Positions 1 to 9,945 of a stretch of 22,864 nucleotides of DNA are shown piece after piece. Origin of the DNA: Cladosporium sp. IMV 00045. Its lineage: Eukaryota > Ascomycota > Dothideomycetes > Cladosporiales > Cladosporiaceae. Position 1 is the first letter of the stretch; each line of letters begins with the position of its first letter. Location of the stretch: positions 1-22,864 of the forward strand of contig MSJI02000125.1 in assembly GCA_001931905.2 (NCBI GenBank), in the 5' to 3' direction. The notes below the pieces were generated by a model. That model worked only from the letters and a program-made list of their open reading frames with translations. It was not told the DNA's origin and searched no databases. Made by a program: the position numbers and the translations under genes.

Positions 1-1194
1 GCGGGTGCTCCTGGCTCGCAGTAAGCTGATGGCGTGCGACATTACTCGACGTGAGACGTGAACGCTACCTATACCGTGCCGTGACGGTGATGGCTTGACT
101 GGGAACTTTCTACTCGGATCACTTTGCGCGCGCTCTGCTGAACTCTCTCGCCTTTGTCTGACTCACACTGTGTGACATACTTGGTGTGGCTGTCTTGGTG
201 CCTACGTTTGACCATTCGATCGCTTGTGCTGTGACCACTTTCTGGCGCGTTTGCATATACGGATCATTGTGACTCTGTGCTACGACTGATCGTCGTCTCG
301 CTGATTCTCTGGTTGTCTTCTCACCGACGTTGTGTCCTAGCTTGCCATCACGACATTCTCTGGATTCGACGGTTTTCTTGCTCTGCATCCTGCGTCAATG
401 TTCGCGCTGTCATCACCAAGAAAGCCCGTATTCTGCCGCACAAGGCACTGACGACCCAAGAAGCAATATCTTGGTATCTGCCGAAGACATTCGCCTCGTC
501 TCTTGAACCGGATTCGCCTGCGTCCTAGTATATTCCTAGAAAAAGGATCTGCGTCCGTGGGCGAAGAACGACTAGGCTAAATCTTCATCTTGACTTCTTG
601 TTTATACGACGAATGATGTGGGAGACCTCGAAGCTCTAGGCTATTATGGCAGCCTATGGCATGGGAGGCCTTCAGGTCAAGCATGGACTTTTGTGCTTTT
701 GCAGCTCATAGCTTTTTGTCAAAATTACCTTAGTAGTTTGAATAATACAACTCTTCACATGCCTCCATAGGTCGTCACCTTATCTCCGTGGACATACATC
801 TGTGCTCCTTCCCGTGCCGTAGCAATCGCGCGTCGTTGCAGGCACTGTATCTTTCGGCAACGAGATCCAAATGACGCAGTTTTACAGCATACTCGTGTAC
901 TCGCTATGTACAAAACTCACGCCATGCCCATGGATGCGATCACTTCCTCAAAAGGGTTCAAGTGTGTAGACCAGTGAAGTGAAGTGCCTGCACGTGATGA
1001 TAGCTTCCCTGGAGCGATATATTTCCGAGACTTCGCCAGCCAAACGTTCGTCAGAGCCTCAGGGAAACCCCGACTGACCAAAGAAGGAAGCCAGTAAACA
1101 CGACCTACTTAATTATTTTACGACACGACCAAACAAATTTTAAGCCGGCGAAAACGATGCTCGAGACGAGCAGTGCGAATCTGGACGATCGACC
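1..1194. other. Intergenic left flank; no gene recognised
   Basis: No open frame here resembles a known protein; the longest ones begin at non-ATG codons or lack any familiar composition, and I see no tRNA or rRNA. The right part must contain the promoter and leader of the p150 gene. Small visible structures are a perfect 6+1+6 palindrome (TCACACTGTGTGA) at 163-175, an inverted repeat TAGGCT/AGCCTA at 637-656, and an E-box at 991-996. The first 500 bases could be the untranslated end of a gene lying outside the window, but nothing in the sequence proves it. Confidence 0.5.
991..996. promoter_or_regulatory. E-box CACGTG upstream of p150
   Basis: The palindrome CACGTG followed by AT (991-998) matches the RTCACGTG type of site bound by Cbf1-like bHLH factors in fungi. 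It lies about 200 bp before the p150 start codon, a typical promoter distance. A six-base site occurs by chance often, so only the position and the extended match support it. Confidence 0.3.
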
Positions 1195-1198
1195 ATGA
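1157..1198 (+). promoter_or_regulatory. 13-codon uORF overlapping the p150 start (ATGA)
   Basis: An ATG at 1157, with A at -3, opens a frame of 13 codons encoding MLETSSANLDDRP and stops with TGA at 1196-1198. The main p150 ATG is at 1195-1197, so stop and start share the tetranucleotide ATGA. If the transcript begins upstream of 1157, a scanning ribosome meets this ATG first and p150 would depend on leaky scanning or reinitiation. The two frames differ, so this is not an N-terminal extension. The transcription start cannot be seen in the sequence. Confidence 0.45.
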
Positions 1199-4100
1199 AT
1201 GCGGCCGACCTCTCCGTCGGCCAAGTAATCGAGCTAAACGATGGCCGCATTGCTGTCGTCCGCTACGTGGGCGCGACACACTTCCAACCCGGCGAATGGG
1301 TCGGCATAGAATTGGAGGAACAGACTGGCAAAAATGACGGCGCCGTCAAGGGAGAGCGATACTTCGATTGCGAGCAGGGATTTGGCATGTTCCTACGCTC
1401 GACGGGCGTCAGACAAGTGCTCGAGCAACCCAACGAACCAGAACCAAAACCGCAACCAAAGCCCGCGCCCGCGCCTGCTAAGCCTACCCCTGGAGCCGCA
1501 AGGCCACGGCCTTCGAGTATCAGTGTTGGCGCGAACGGGTTGAAGAAGCAGGATGCTGCGCCGAATAAGAGGGCGAGTGCGGTGACGGGGACCGCGAGTC
1601 CTACCCCTGCCGCTAGGAACGGTCTGAGCGGTTTGAGAAGTCCGGTTAAGAGCCCGACCAAGCAGCTTGGAAGCAATGGCACCTCGAGCACGGCGACTTC
1701 AAGGACGAGTACACCAGGTACGGCTGCGAGACGGACGACTGGGACCACGGGCGCGGCACCTGTGGCGAGGACAAGGACGAGCATGGCGCCTCCGAGTACG
1801 GCTACCTCAAAGAGGACATCATTGGTAGCTCCCCATGGTACCAGTACTACCCTAAAGCATGCGAGAGCTCCTTCAACAGCCCAGCCGAGTGCGCGCGCCC
1901 CAGCATCGCGTCCAGCTCCTGGGAGAACGCCCGCTGGCCGACCCGCTCCTGCTGCACGCCCAGCACCCGGCCGCCGAGAATCTGAGAGGCTGTCTAAGCA
2001 ATCCGCCGGAGAGGGATCTCCCCAGCCAGATCTGCTGTCACCCCGAGAAAGTAATGTTTCCTCTGCGGTGAGCCAGTCTGAAGCGGAGCCGGAAGAGAAC
2101 CAAGAAGGCGAGGACGAGCCTACCAAAACCAATTTCGCACCACCTCCACCACCGCCTATCCCCCAGGATGAGACGTCGAAGCTCACGACTTCCAGGCGTG
2201 GATCGTCACCTTCGGCATCGATACATTCGCAACGCACTGTTCGAAGCTCTACGCAGGCGGCACGACAGATCGAGGAACTCGAGGCGAAGATCAGATTGCT
2301 TGAGCGGAAGAGACAAGAGGATCGTGAGATTAGAAAGGGGCTGGATCAGGCGGAGCAAGAACGGGATCGATATCAAGGGATTATTGAGAAGTTGCAGAAG
2401 AAGTACCAGCCTCAACAGCAGGAGCTGGCAGATCTCAAGAAGCAACTCAGCGAAGCAGAAAGCAAAGGCAAGAGTGTGGAGGAGTTGCAGATGGAGCATG
2501 AGAGCATCATGGAGATGGCGCTCTTGGACAAGGAAATGGCCGAGGAGATGTCTGAAGGCTTGAAGGCAGAGCTTGATGCTCTTAGATCGAAACAGGAGGA
2601 GCTAGAATTGGAGGTCGAGCTATTGCGAGACGAAAATACAGAGTTCAGCAAGGAGATGAGCCCTGAAGAACGAACCAGTGCTGGCTGGCTACAAATGGAG
2701 AAAGAGAACGAGCGTTTGCGAGATGCTCTCCTTCGTCTCCGCGATCTTACCCAGGACCGGGAGGCTGAGCTCAAGGAGCAGGTTCACGAGCTCGAAGCAC
2801 AGGTGAAGGAGTTTGAGGCTTTCAGCAGGCAGTTTGACGAGACGAAGGAGAAGTTGCTCTCCAGCGAAGCCACGGCAGACGACTTGCGTCAACAGCTCGA
2901 AGCTGCACTAGGCGCAGAGGAGATGATCGAAGAACTCACGGAGCGAAACATGACTATGCAGGAGAAGCTGGACGAACTTCGCGACACCATCGAGGATTTG
3001 GAGAACTTGAAGGAGCTCAATGACGAGCTGGAAATCAACCATGTCGAAGCTGAGAAGCAGTTGTCGGAGGAGATTGATTTCAAGGACAGCCTTCTTCTGG
3101 ATCGCGAGAGAACTGCAAAGCAGCAGCAAGAGGCGCTCGACGATGCTGATTACACCATCAACCGTTTCCGTGAGCTTGTCACCCAGCTGCAGAGTGACTT
3201 GCAGGACATGCAGGCATCGAAGCAAATCTCCGACACCGAAGCTGCGGATCTCTCCAGCAAATCTCGCGCCATGCTCGACTTGAACATGAAGTTGCAGACC
3301 AGCGCCGCTAAGACGCAAGTCAAGACTATCGACTTGGAGCTGAGAAAGCTCGATGCGCAAGAAGCGTCGGAGCACTTGGCCATCGTCCAGCTCTTCCTGC
3401 CTGACGCCTTCCAGGCTGAAAGAGACAGTGTACTAGCACTGCTGCGCTTCAAGCGTATAACGTTCAAGGCTAATCTTGTCCATGGATTTGTCAAAGAACG
3501 CATTGCTTCGTTTGGCGCAAGGGGCTTGGATGAAAACGTCTTCGCGGCCTGCAATGTGATGGACAAACTCACGTGGGTTTCGGCCATGGCGGAGCGCTTC
3601 GTCAATGCCGTCTGCACCTGTACTGTCGAGGAGTTTGCTACCTATGAGGGCGCGCTTTATGAGCTGGAGCCGGTTGAGAGGGCTCTGAACAACTACATCG
3701 ACGCTCTTCGCAGAGATGATCTGAAGGAGACCGCCATGGCTGATGAGCTCCAGCGATCCGTTGCTGTCATGGCACACCTTGCGAGCCTTCACGTCAAGGA
3801 AGGTGATTTGGCTAGTCACGCTGATGAGCTGTTAATGCGGACTTTGTGTCTTCAGAGTCAGCTCGAAAGTACGGCCTCCGCTCTTGGCGTTACGAAGACT
3901 TTGGTGCAGAATAAACTAATTGCTTCGCGTGGGAGAGAGGACGATGATGATGAGGAAGAGGACGACGACGAGGGCATCGCAGATGCTAAGCAGATCATTA
4001 GCCGCGTGGAAGAGCTCATCTCGCAAGCACGCAATGCAAAGGTGGTGACTGGGAAGGCTCACCGCGCTCTATCGGATCTGCAAGCTCGATCCCTCACGCT

Positions 4101-5289
4101 CGAATTGTCGTGCATGGACTCTTTCGAGAACGCCGGGACAGTCACGAAACAAGTCAGCGCTTTCGGTCGCCAGGCTGGAGATGCCCTGCAGCTACTTTTT
4201 GGCGAGGAGGGCAGAATTGAGCCTTTCACTGCGCACGAGGTTGCCAGTACGATCTCCCGTGCGGCAACCAACGCCTTCTCCCTACCATCTCCCGAAGCCG
4301 TGCCTTTCACAACCCTTGCCAGTCGCATGCGTGACTTGTCAGACATCCTCGCCGATCTCGCCTCGCTCCCAACTGATCTCGACAACACGGTTGAATTTGA
4401 AAGAGCGCCGGCGCCATGGGTCGCGCGTGCAGAGCAGCTGAAGCAAACCAAGCTCACCTCCATCGACACCGAAGCCGAGCTATCCCGCGCCCGAGAGACG
4501 ATCAAGGAGCGCGAAGTCGTCCTCAGAGAAAAAGACACCGAGCTCGACGAGCAAAGCGTGCAAATCGAAATGCTAGAAGCCAAAATGCGTGACGCCAGCA
4601 AGCGCTCCGCCAAAATCGCCCAGCTCGAACACGACATGCACGAAGCGCGCGACGCGGAAAAGCGAGCCAAAGCCGAGCTCGCGCAAGCGAAGAAGGAAGC
4701 CGAGCAGGCCCTCGAGCGCGCGCACAGCGAATCCGCCCGTCTGGCAGAGCAGCGCGGCAAACGCTCCTCTGGGGGGCAGCCGCTAGACTCGAACGCCATG
4801 GGCTCCGGCGCCCAGCTGACCCTCGCCCGGCAGGAGCACCAGATCACCTCCCTGCAAGGCGCCGTCCGCTACCTCCAAACGGAGAACCAACGCCTGCGCC
4901 TCCCTCTCCCTGCATCATCCTCATCAACCTCCAACGCAACCGCCTGGCTCCATCAACCCCTCCTCCGCCCCAAAAGCGACAAACGCAAGCGCCAAGAAGC
5001 CCTGCACAGAGAGGGCAAGGACGTCCTCGCGCGCCTGTTGCATTTGGGTACAACGGGCACGCCTCACCTCGTCGATCTGACGCTTTTGCCCGAGAACAAA
5101 TTGGCCTGGAAACCGGTCAAGGAGAGCAGTCGATGGAAGGTCGAGAGCAAGAGGGAGGAGTGGGAAGGCTGGAGGGCTTGGAGGCGCGATGTCGTTAGGA
5201 AAGCGGCGGTGGCGGAGCCGAGGAGGGTGCAGAAGAGTGCGAAGGGCGCGGAGAGGGAGCCGGAGATTGTGGGAGCTGAGGACGATTGA
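1195..5289 (+). CDS. Dynactin subunit p150Glued (CAP-Gly protein)
   Basis: This is the large dynactin subunit, which links cytoplasmic dynein to microtubules and cargo and is needed for nuclear and vesicle transport in hyphae. The 1364-residue frame is uninterrupted. Residues about 8-78 form a CAP-Gly domain, with the microtubule/EB-binding signature GKNDGAV at 45-51. Residues about 80-330 are a basic Pro/Ala/Ser/Thr-rich linker ending in a poly-proline run. Long Glu/Lys/Leu-rich coiled coils follow from about 355 to 690, then the dynactin domain (from about 690, with conserved LFLPDAFQAERDSVLALLRF), an acidic run near 915, and a second coiled coil near 1095-1190. Length and order fit fungal p150 (Nip100/Ro-3/Ssm4 family). 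The ATG at 1195 puts the CAP-Gly domain at the N-terminus as expected. The only visible regulatory oddity is the overlapping uORF. Confidence 0.95.
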   Translation: MNAADLSVGQVIELNDGRIAVVRYVGATHFQPGEWVGIELEEQTGKNDGAVKGERYFDCEQGFGMFLRSTGVRQVLEQPNEPEPKPQPKPAPAPAKPTPGAARPRPSSISVGANGLKKQDAAPNKRASAVTGTASPTPAARNGLSGLRSPVKSPTKQLGSNGTSSTATSRTSTPGTAARRTTGTTGAAPVARTRTSMAPPSTATSKRTSLVAPHGTSTTLKHARAPSTAQPSARAPASRPAPGRTPAGRPAPAARPAPGRRESERLSKQSAGEGSPQPDLLSPRESNVSSAVSQSEAEPEENQEGEDEPTKTNFAPPPPPPIPQDETSKLTTSRRGSSPSASIHSQRTVRSSTQAARQIEELEAKIRLLERKRQEDREIRKGLDQAEQERDRYQGIIEKLQKKYQPQQQELADLKKQLSEAESKGKSVEELQMEHESIMEMALLDKEMAEEMSEGLKAELDALRSKQEELELEVELLRDENTEFSKEMSPEERTSAGWLQMEKENERLRDALLRLRDLTQDREAELKEQVHELEAQVKEFEAFSRQFDETKEKLLSSEATADDLRQQLEAALGAEEMIEELTERNMTMQEKLDELRDTIEDLENLKELNDELEINHVEAEKQLSEEIDFKDSLLLDRERTAKQQQEALDDADYTINRFRELVTQLQSDLQDMQASKQISDTEAADLSSKSRAMLDLNMKLQTSAAKTQVKTIDLELRKLDAQEASEHLAIVQLFLPDAFQAERDSVLALLRFKRITFKANLVHGFVKERIASFGARGLDENVFAACNVMDKLTWVSAMAERFVNAVCTCTVEEFATYEGALYELEPVERALNNYIDALRRDDLKETAMADELQRSVAVMAHLASLHVKEGDLASHADELLMRTLCLQSQLESTASALGVTKTLVQNKLIASRGREDDDDEEEDDDEGIADAKQIISRVEELISQARNAKVVTGKAHRALSDLQARSLTLELSCMDSFENAGTVTKQVSAFGRQAGDALQLLFGEEGRIEPFTAHEVASTISRAATNAFSLPSPEAVPFTTLASRMRDLSDILADLASLPTDLDNTVEFERAPAPWVARAEQLKQTKLTSIDTEAELSRARETIKEREVVLREKDTELDEQSVQIEMLEAKMRDASKRSAKIAQLEHDMHEARDAEKRAKAELAQAKKEAEQALERAHSESARLAEQRGKRSSGGQPLDSNAMGSGAQLTLARQEHQITSLQGAVRYLQTENQRLRLPLPASSSSTSNATAWLHQPLLRPKSDKRKRQEALHREGKDVLARLLHLGTTGTPHLVDLTLLPENKLAWKPVKESSRWKVESKREEWEGWRAWRRDVVRKAAVAEPRRVQKSAKGAEREPEIVGAEDD

Positions 5290-5735
5290 TGGGGCGGTAG
5301 GCTCGCTTTGGCTTCTTTCGGTTGTGATGGGGTTGGCGAGGCGGTGGCACGTATGTACAGCGAGGCGAGGTTTGTGCAAAGAAACGCACGAGTGTGAATT
5401 AATACCCACGAAAGCTGCTTCAGTGTCCAAGTGACGTCTGTGAGATTCAATCGGAGACTTTTATACATTTGAGGAGGCGGAATGTTGCTGAGCCCACCCC
5501 TTTGAGGGCTGCAGATACATGTATTGGGCAAAATATGTAAACATCAAGGTCAAGCGGTTTTGATCAAATCTCTCTTCCAGAAAAAGTAGGCATTATCGTT
5601 TGCGTATATGTAAATTATAGAGCAGAAAAAACCCATTCATTAGAATCGTCATCATCGTCAACTTCCCATCATTCATGGCGAACAAGAAACAAAACCCCCT
5701 CTACTCCCTCACACCACCCATCCCCTCCCCAGCCC
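5290..5735. other. Convergent intergenic spacer
   Basis: This spacer lies between the 3' ends of p150 (+) and the DUF7514-like gene (-) and should hold both 3' UTRs and poly(A) sites. TATGTA elements, which resemble fungal 3'-end efficiency elements, occur near 5535 and 5606. No canonical AATAAA on the plus strand and no gene were seen. Confidence 0.5.
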
Positions 5736-7992
5736 TCACCGCCACGGCACATCCGGATACCTTCTCCCGTCAACACCGCTCACCGGCTCCTGCGCGAACC
5801 GCGTCACCTTCGGCCTACCCTGCCCGCTCCTCCTGTCCGGCCCTTCAGGCGCGGAGTAGAAAGCGTCAACGTCGCTGCCGCGCCCGAAATCGTCGGGACC
5901 CGGCGGTGGCGGCGGTGGGCCTCCCCCTCCCCTGCTCATGCGCCGACTGCGGCGACGAGCTCGTCGGTCGTCCGGGCTGGGCGGTGGGCTCATGGATTCT
6001 TCGCCTGAGTCGTACAGGTCGTCGCGTGGGTCGGCGTAGCGGGGTCCTGGGCCTGGTGGTGGCGGGGGCATTGGGGGTGGTGGGCGAGATCGACGTCGGG
6101 GCTCGGGGCGCGGGCTGCCTGCTGGGATCATGTCGCGGGGGTCGCCGTAAGGGGGTCTTGGGCCTGGTGGAGGGCGGGAGCGTCGGCGGGGTTCGGGGCC
6201 ACGGCCGGGACTTGGGTAGCGGTCGTCGTAGGGAGGGCGGGGTCTTGAGCCGCTTGGGCGTGAGCCTCGGCGGCGTGGAGGGGGGCTGCGGGAGTGGTGG
6301 CGGTTGCGGCTGCGGCTTGGAGGAGGGCCGTCGAAATCGGGGTGGCGCGGTGGACGTTGTCGGCGGTGTGGTGGGCCGGGGTACTGGCGAGGGTCGTAGT
6401 TCATCTGGGGTGGTGGCGGTGGTGGGCCTGGGAGGGGTGGTTCTCTGCCGGGGTCGTTTGGTGGGAAAGGAGGTGGTTGACGAGCAACGCGGGATGCGAA
6501 TAACGGGGCGGCGGAGGGTGCAAACGACGGGCCAAATCCTGGTTGAGGTGGCGGGACGTCAGGAGAGTCTTCATAAGCTGAAGCACGGCGACGGCCAGGA
6601 GGTGGCTCGGTTTGGAAGTAGTCGTGGCCGTCGCGTTGTGTGGGTGTGGGATCGTGGCTTCTTGAGTGTCTGAGTTGCGGGTCATTGAAGTCGTGAGCAC
6701 TAGGACGAGGTCGAGGTGGCATAGGACTGTGTTCTCGGCTATACGGTGGATCTTCATCACCGTCCCAATCATCCTCTGGATGATTGATGACCGGACGAGG
6801 CTCCAGGCGTGAGCTGCGACGGCGTGAATGGCGACGAGGCTGCATAGGACCGGGAGGAGGCAACTTCTCATCGTAAGGATCACGTTCGGGCGGAGGGTCA
6901 CCAGGCAGATGATGTGGTAGGCTCCTCCTCCTGCGCTCTCTGTCGCGATCGCGACTGCGATCTCGACTTCCAGGTCTGCTGCCATGCCTGTGCTCACGGC
7001 CGTCCCATAAGTGAGGGTTGGCCACACTCTTCACAGCATTGCCAAATCTCATCGCGGCGTCTCTGCTCTTCGTCCTCAATGAAGATGGCCTAGGACTGAC
7101 CCCCGGCCTCTTTGGACCGGGTGGTACGACTGTAGACTTGCCGTCGACGTGCCTGTACAACGGGTTGCGGAAATATGCCAAAGCCGGTCCACGCGAGTCC
7201 ACGCTCTCCTCATCGTCGGTATCGTGGCCTCTGACAGCAACTCTCGATCTGTCAGCCTCCTTCTCATCCTCAATCTTGCGGATCTCCTCTTCAGCCTCAG
7301 TCCTCAGCCTCTCGGAGACGCCCTCGTACCATGCCACCATGTGCTTATCCGGCATCGCAGGAAAACACTGCCTCGGGAGGATCTTTGGAAGCACTTCGCC
7401 CGTGCTGGGATCTTTAATGTCCCATCGCTTCACGGCCTCCATGAGGAAGACAGAGTGCTCATCCGGTCCCAACAAGATTTGAATGGTCTGCCACATGATC
7501 CAGCCTTCGGTTTTGAGAGCGGGCACAGTTGGATCGGTGAAAGTCTCGGAGTGCGGTAAGGGTTGTAAGCTGTGTAAACATCCAAGCGACTTGAATATGA
7601 ACGCTATACTCGGGCCTGGGGTTCCGAGAAAGAGCTGGTCGTAGTTGCCGTCGAGGTCTCTGTAGAAGCTGGCTAGTTGCGAAGGCGTGAGGTCTGGATT
7701 GTCGGATGGCTCATAGTGTTCGATCTAGTCGCGGTCAGCATTTGGATATGATAGTACTTAACGCGACTCATTCTTAGCAGGTATATTGTAAACGTACAAT
7801 CACGTTCTTCACTCCTCTCAGCAACGCCTTCAGCTTATCGGTTCCCGTCTTGTCAGGCTTGAACAAATACCCCCATGCTTCGAACGCTTCTCTTTCTTCC
7901 ACACCGCGCTCGTGATCATCCGTCTGTTCTGCTTTCGCATCTGCCATAGGTCTCTCGGCATTTGGGTGCGCTTCCGGCGCATCTGCGTCCAT
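5736..7992 (-). CDS. DUF7514-type fungal protein with Pro/Arg-rich tail
   Basis: The function is unknown. I read two exons: 7992-7798 (65 codons, phase 0) and 7724-5736, joined across a 73-bp intron with donor GTACGT and acceptor CTAG, giving 727 residues. Residues about 36-203 form a compact domain beginning EAWGYLFKPDKTGTDKLKAL and including GWIMWQTIQILLGPDEH and WYEGVSERL; I recognise this as the fungal domain catalogued as DUF7514. The rest is predicted to be disordered, dominated by Pro, Arg, Ser and Asp, with two tandem imperfect copies of a unit containing EPRRRSRPPP and PRYADPRD-like or PPYGDPRD segments. A CG-rich opposite strand gives long antisense frames, which I treat as shadows. 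The start at 7992 is the nearest ATG giving a full domain. Confidence is high that it is a gene, moderate for the family name. Confidence 0.85.
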
Positions 7993-8720
7993 GTTGAACG
8001 GCTGACGCGCGGCGTTGACCGCCTGTTTTGGATTCGGTGACAGTCCTCGAAGTGAGAGGGACGATATTAGGTGGTGAAGATTTGCATGCTGGGGGGAGAA
8101 GTGGAATTATGATATGTACATGAAGACACACAGGAGATAGGGAAATGCGAGACGGGATGACGAGGTAACAGGCCTCAAGGTGGGCAGAATCGAGTGTTGG
8201 ATGCAGTGTTTCACATGCAACGACGTCAGAGCTCAGGCGGGCTGAAAGCGAGGCCCGCCACCACCAGAGGAGACTCCACTTCCATCGAGGGTTGGCAGCT
8301 ATTTCTCTTAGCGGAAAACACAAGCAAATGATCTGCGTCTAATGTCCAGCCACTTGATTGCAATTGTTATTCCGAGTATCTCTCCTGTATAACATGTCTC
8401 ATTTTCAACAAAAACTCGGTATAAGGTACCAATCATCATGTACATTCGAGCAGTGCGCCTTCATACAACGCCCCACTGCCGACCTTTTAACTATGTCGAC
8501 TCTTGATAATAAACATCTTCCAACATACCTCGGCGAGGAGCCAGGGTTGCAATTACCGAAGATATCCAGGTAGCCTAATCAGACGTACGCCGAGCCTTGA
8601 CAGTATCGTAGCTTTTTTAACTTTGCGAAAAGTCGATAACCATTTCGTCTTTCCTGTTTGTTCCCCTCTCCGCCCATTTTCCCTGCGTCTTTGTCTATTC
8701 CTCCCAATGTTGTGAAAGCC
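7993..8720. promoter_or_regulatory. Divergent promoter region
   Basis: This 728-bp spacer separates the starts of the DUF7514-like gene (-) and the secreted phosphatase (+) and should contain both promoters. It includes CGACGTCA at 8221-8228, one base from a CRE/bZIP site, and an inverted repeat GGCGGGC/GCCCGCC (8236-8242 and 8253-8259, 10-base loop). No coding frame of substance was seen. Confidence 0.45.
8707..8715 (+). promoter_or_regulatory. Two-codon uORF (ATG TTG TGA)
   Basis: A minimal ATG-TTG-TGA frame ends five bases before the phosphatase ATG at 8721. Its context is weak (C at -3), whereas the main ATG has G at -3, so leaky scanning is likely. It lies in the transcript only if transcription begins upstream of 8707. 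Confidence 0.35.
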
Positions 8721-9945
8721 ATGAGGACTTCCCACTACTCTACAACGGCAGCATTATGCCTCACCCTTGCCTCCAGTGTTTCGTGCTATACAGGATTGCA
8801 GCATTGGCCCAAAGAAGCCGCCGCTGCCCTGGATGAACTGATCATCAATAACGCGAACAAGAGCAACTATGCCGTGTTCGACATGGACGTGAGTAATTAA
8901 AACCAAAATATACCTCTCATTACATCCTCCCACCCAACAAATCAAAACAACCCCAATCACATCCACTAAAAACAAACCCCAACCGCAGAACACCGCCTAC
9001 CAAAACGACCTCGAAGAATCCCTCCTCCCCTTCCTCGAAAACCGCCACATCCTCACCCGCGCCCACCTCACCACCCACCCGGAACTCCTCCTCATCCCCT
9101 TCAAAGACACCTCCAACCACACCGAATCCCTCTACAGCTACTACACGCGCCTCTGCGCCCTCGACTCCCTCCTCTGCTACCCATGGATCGCGCAAATCTG
9201 GACCGGCTTCACTTTACGAGAGCTCAAAGGCTGGGTCGACGAACTCATGTCACTTGGTAGGGAGAACGGCACCATCCCAACGGCGTACTGGGACGGCGAA
9301 ACGCTGGTCGAGCACGAAGTCCACCCTCCCGTAATTTTCAGAGCGCAAGCAGAGCTCTTCAACGCGCTCATGGCGAACGGCATAGCCGTCTACGTCGTCA
9401 CCGCGGCCGCCGAAGAACTCGTGCGAATGGTCGCTTCCGATTCACAGTATGGGTACAACGTGCCTGCCGAGAACGTCATCGGCGTGACGACCTATCTCCA
9501 AAACACCACAGCATCTTCATCCAACAGCAGCAGCAGCAGCGACAGCGCCACACTAACGACCTCCCGCGCCCAGATCGCCGCAGGAACATACTCACAAGAA
9601 GCGAACCTCGACCTGACCTTCGGCTCCTACCTCTCCAGCCCCCTAACGTGGTACGCGGGCAAATGGGCCGGGATCCTGACGCACATCGACGCTTGGAGGA
9701 AACCCGTGCTCGTGGGCGGGGATTCGCCGGGGAGTGATGGCGTGATGCTCGTGCAGGGCGTGGATCCCGTGGGCGAGGAAGGGGGCAGGAAGGGCGGTGT
9801 GAGGCTTTTCGTGAATAAAAGTGAGAGTGCTTGGGAGGAGTGGCGGGGGTTGGTGGGGGAGAGTGAGGAGGGGCAGAGGAGGGCGGGAGTGGATGGGACG
9901 GCGGGGTTGGGGTGGGTTGTTGTAAGGCCGGAGGAGATTTTGTAG
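8721..9945 (+). CDS. Secreted HAD phosphatase, phosphorylcholine phosphatase-like
   Basis: This is a HAD-superfamily phosphohydrolase of 374 residues from exons 8721-8888 and 8989-9945; the 100-bp intron (GTGAGT...CCGCAG) is phase 0. Residues 1 to about 22 look like a signal peptide (hydrophobic core TTAALCLTLASSV), so the product is likely secreted or in the endomembrane system. The nucleophile motif DMDNT has Asp54 and Asp56, followed by AYQNDLEESLLPFLENRHI, the pattern I associate with bacterial phosphorylcholine phosphatase and its fungal relatives. Motif II is VVTAAAE (Thr194), a candidate motif III lysine is Lys281, and motif IV is GGDSPGSDG near 300-308. A Ser/Thr-rich linker (about 230-248, partly encoded by a CAG repeat) interrupts the C-terminal half. 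The substrate is inferred from family resemblance only. The intron separates Asp56 from Asn57 inside the catalytic motif. The gene is convergent with SSU72. Confidence 0.85.

Noticed and set aside
277..528. 83-codon frame with a hydrophobic N-terminus in the left flank
   Set aside because: It starts at a GTG, has no recognisable homology or splice context, and could arise by chance.
1263..2237. 324-codon open frame antisense to the p150 linker
   Set aside because: It lies opposite a GC-rich low-complexity coding region, has biased Gly/Ala/Val/Leu composition and no domain, and is best explained as a shadow of p150.
5675..6673. 332-codon plus-strand frame with Gly/Arg-rich product
   Set aside because: It is the complement of the Pro/Arg-rich tail of the DUF7514-like gene, whose conserved N-terminal domain and spliced frame show which strand is coding.
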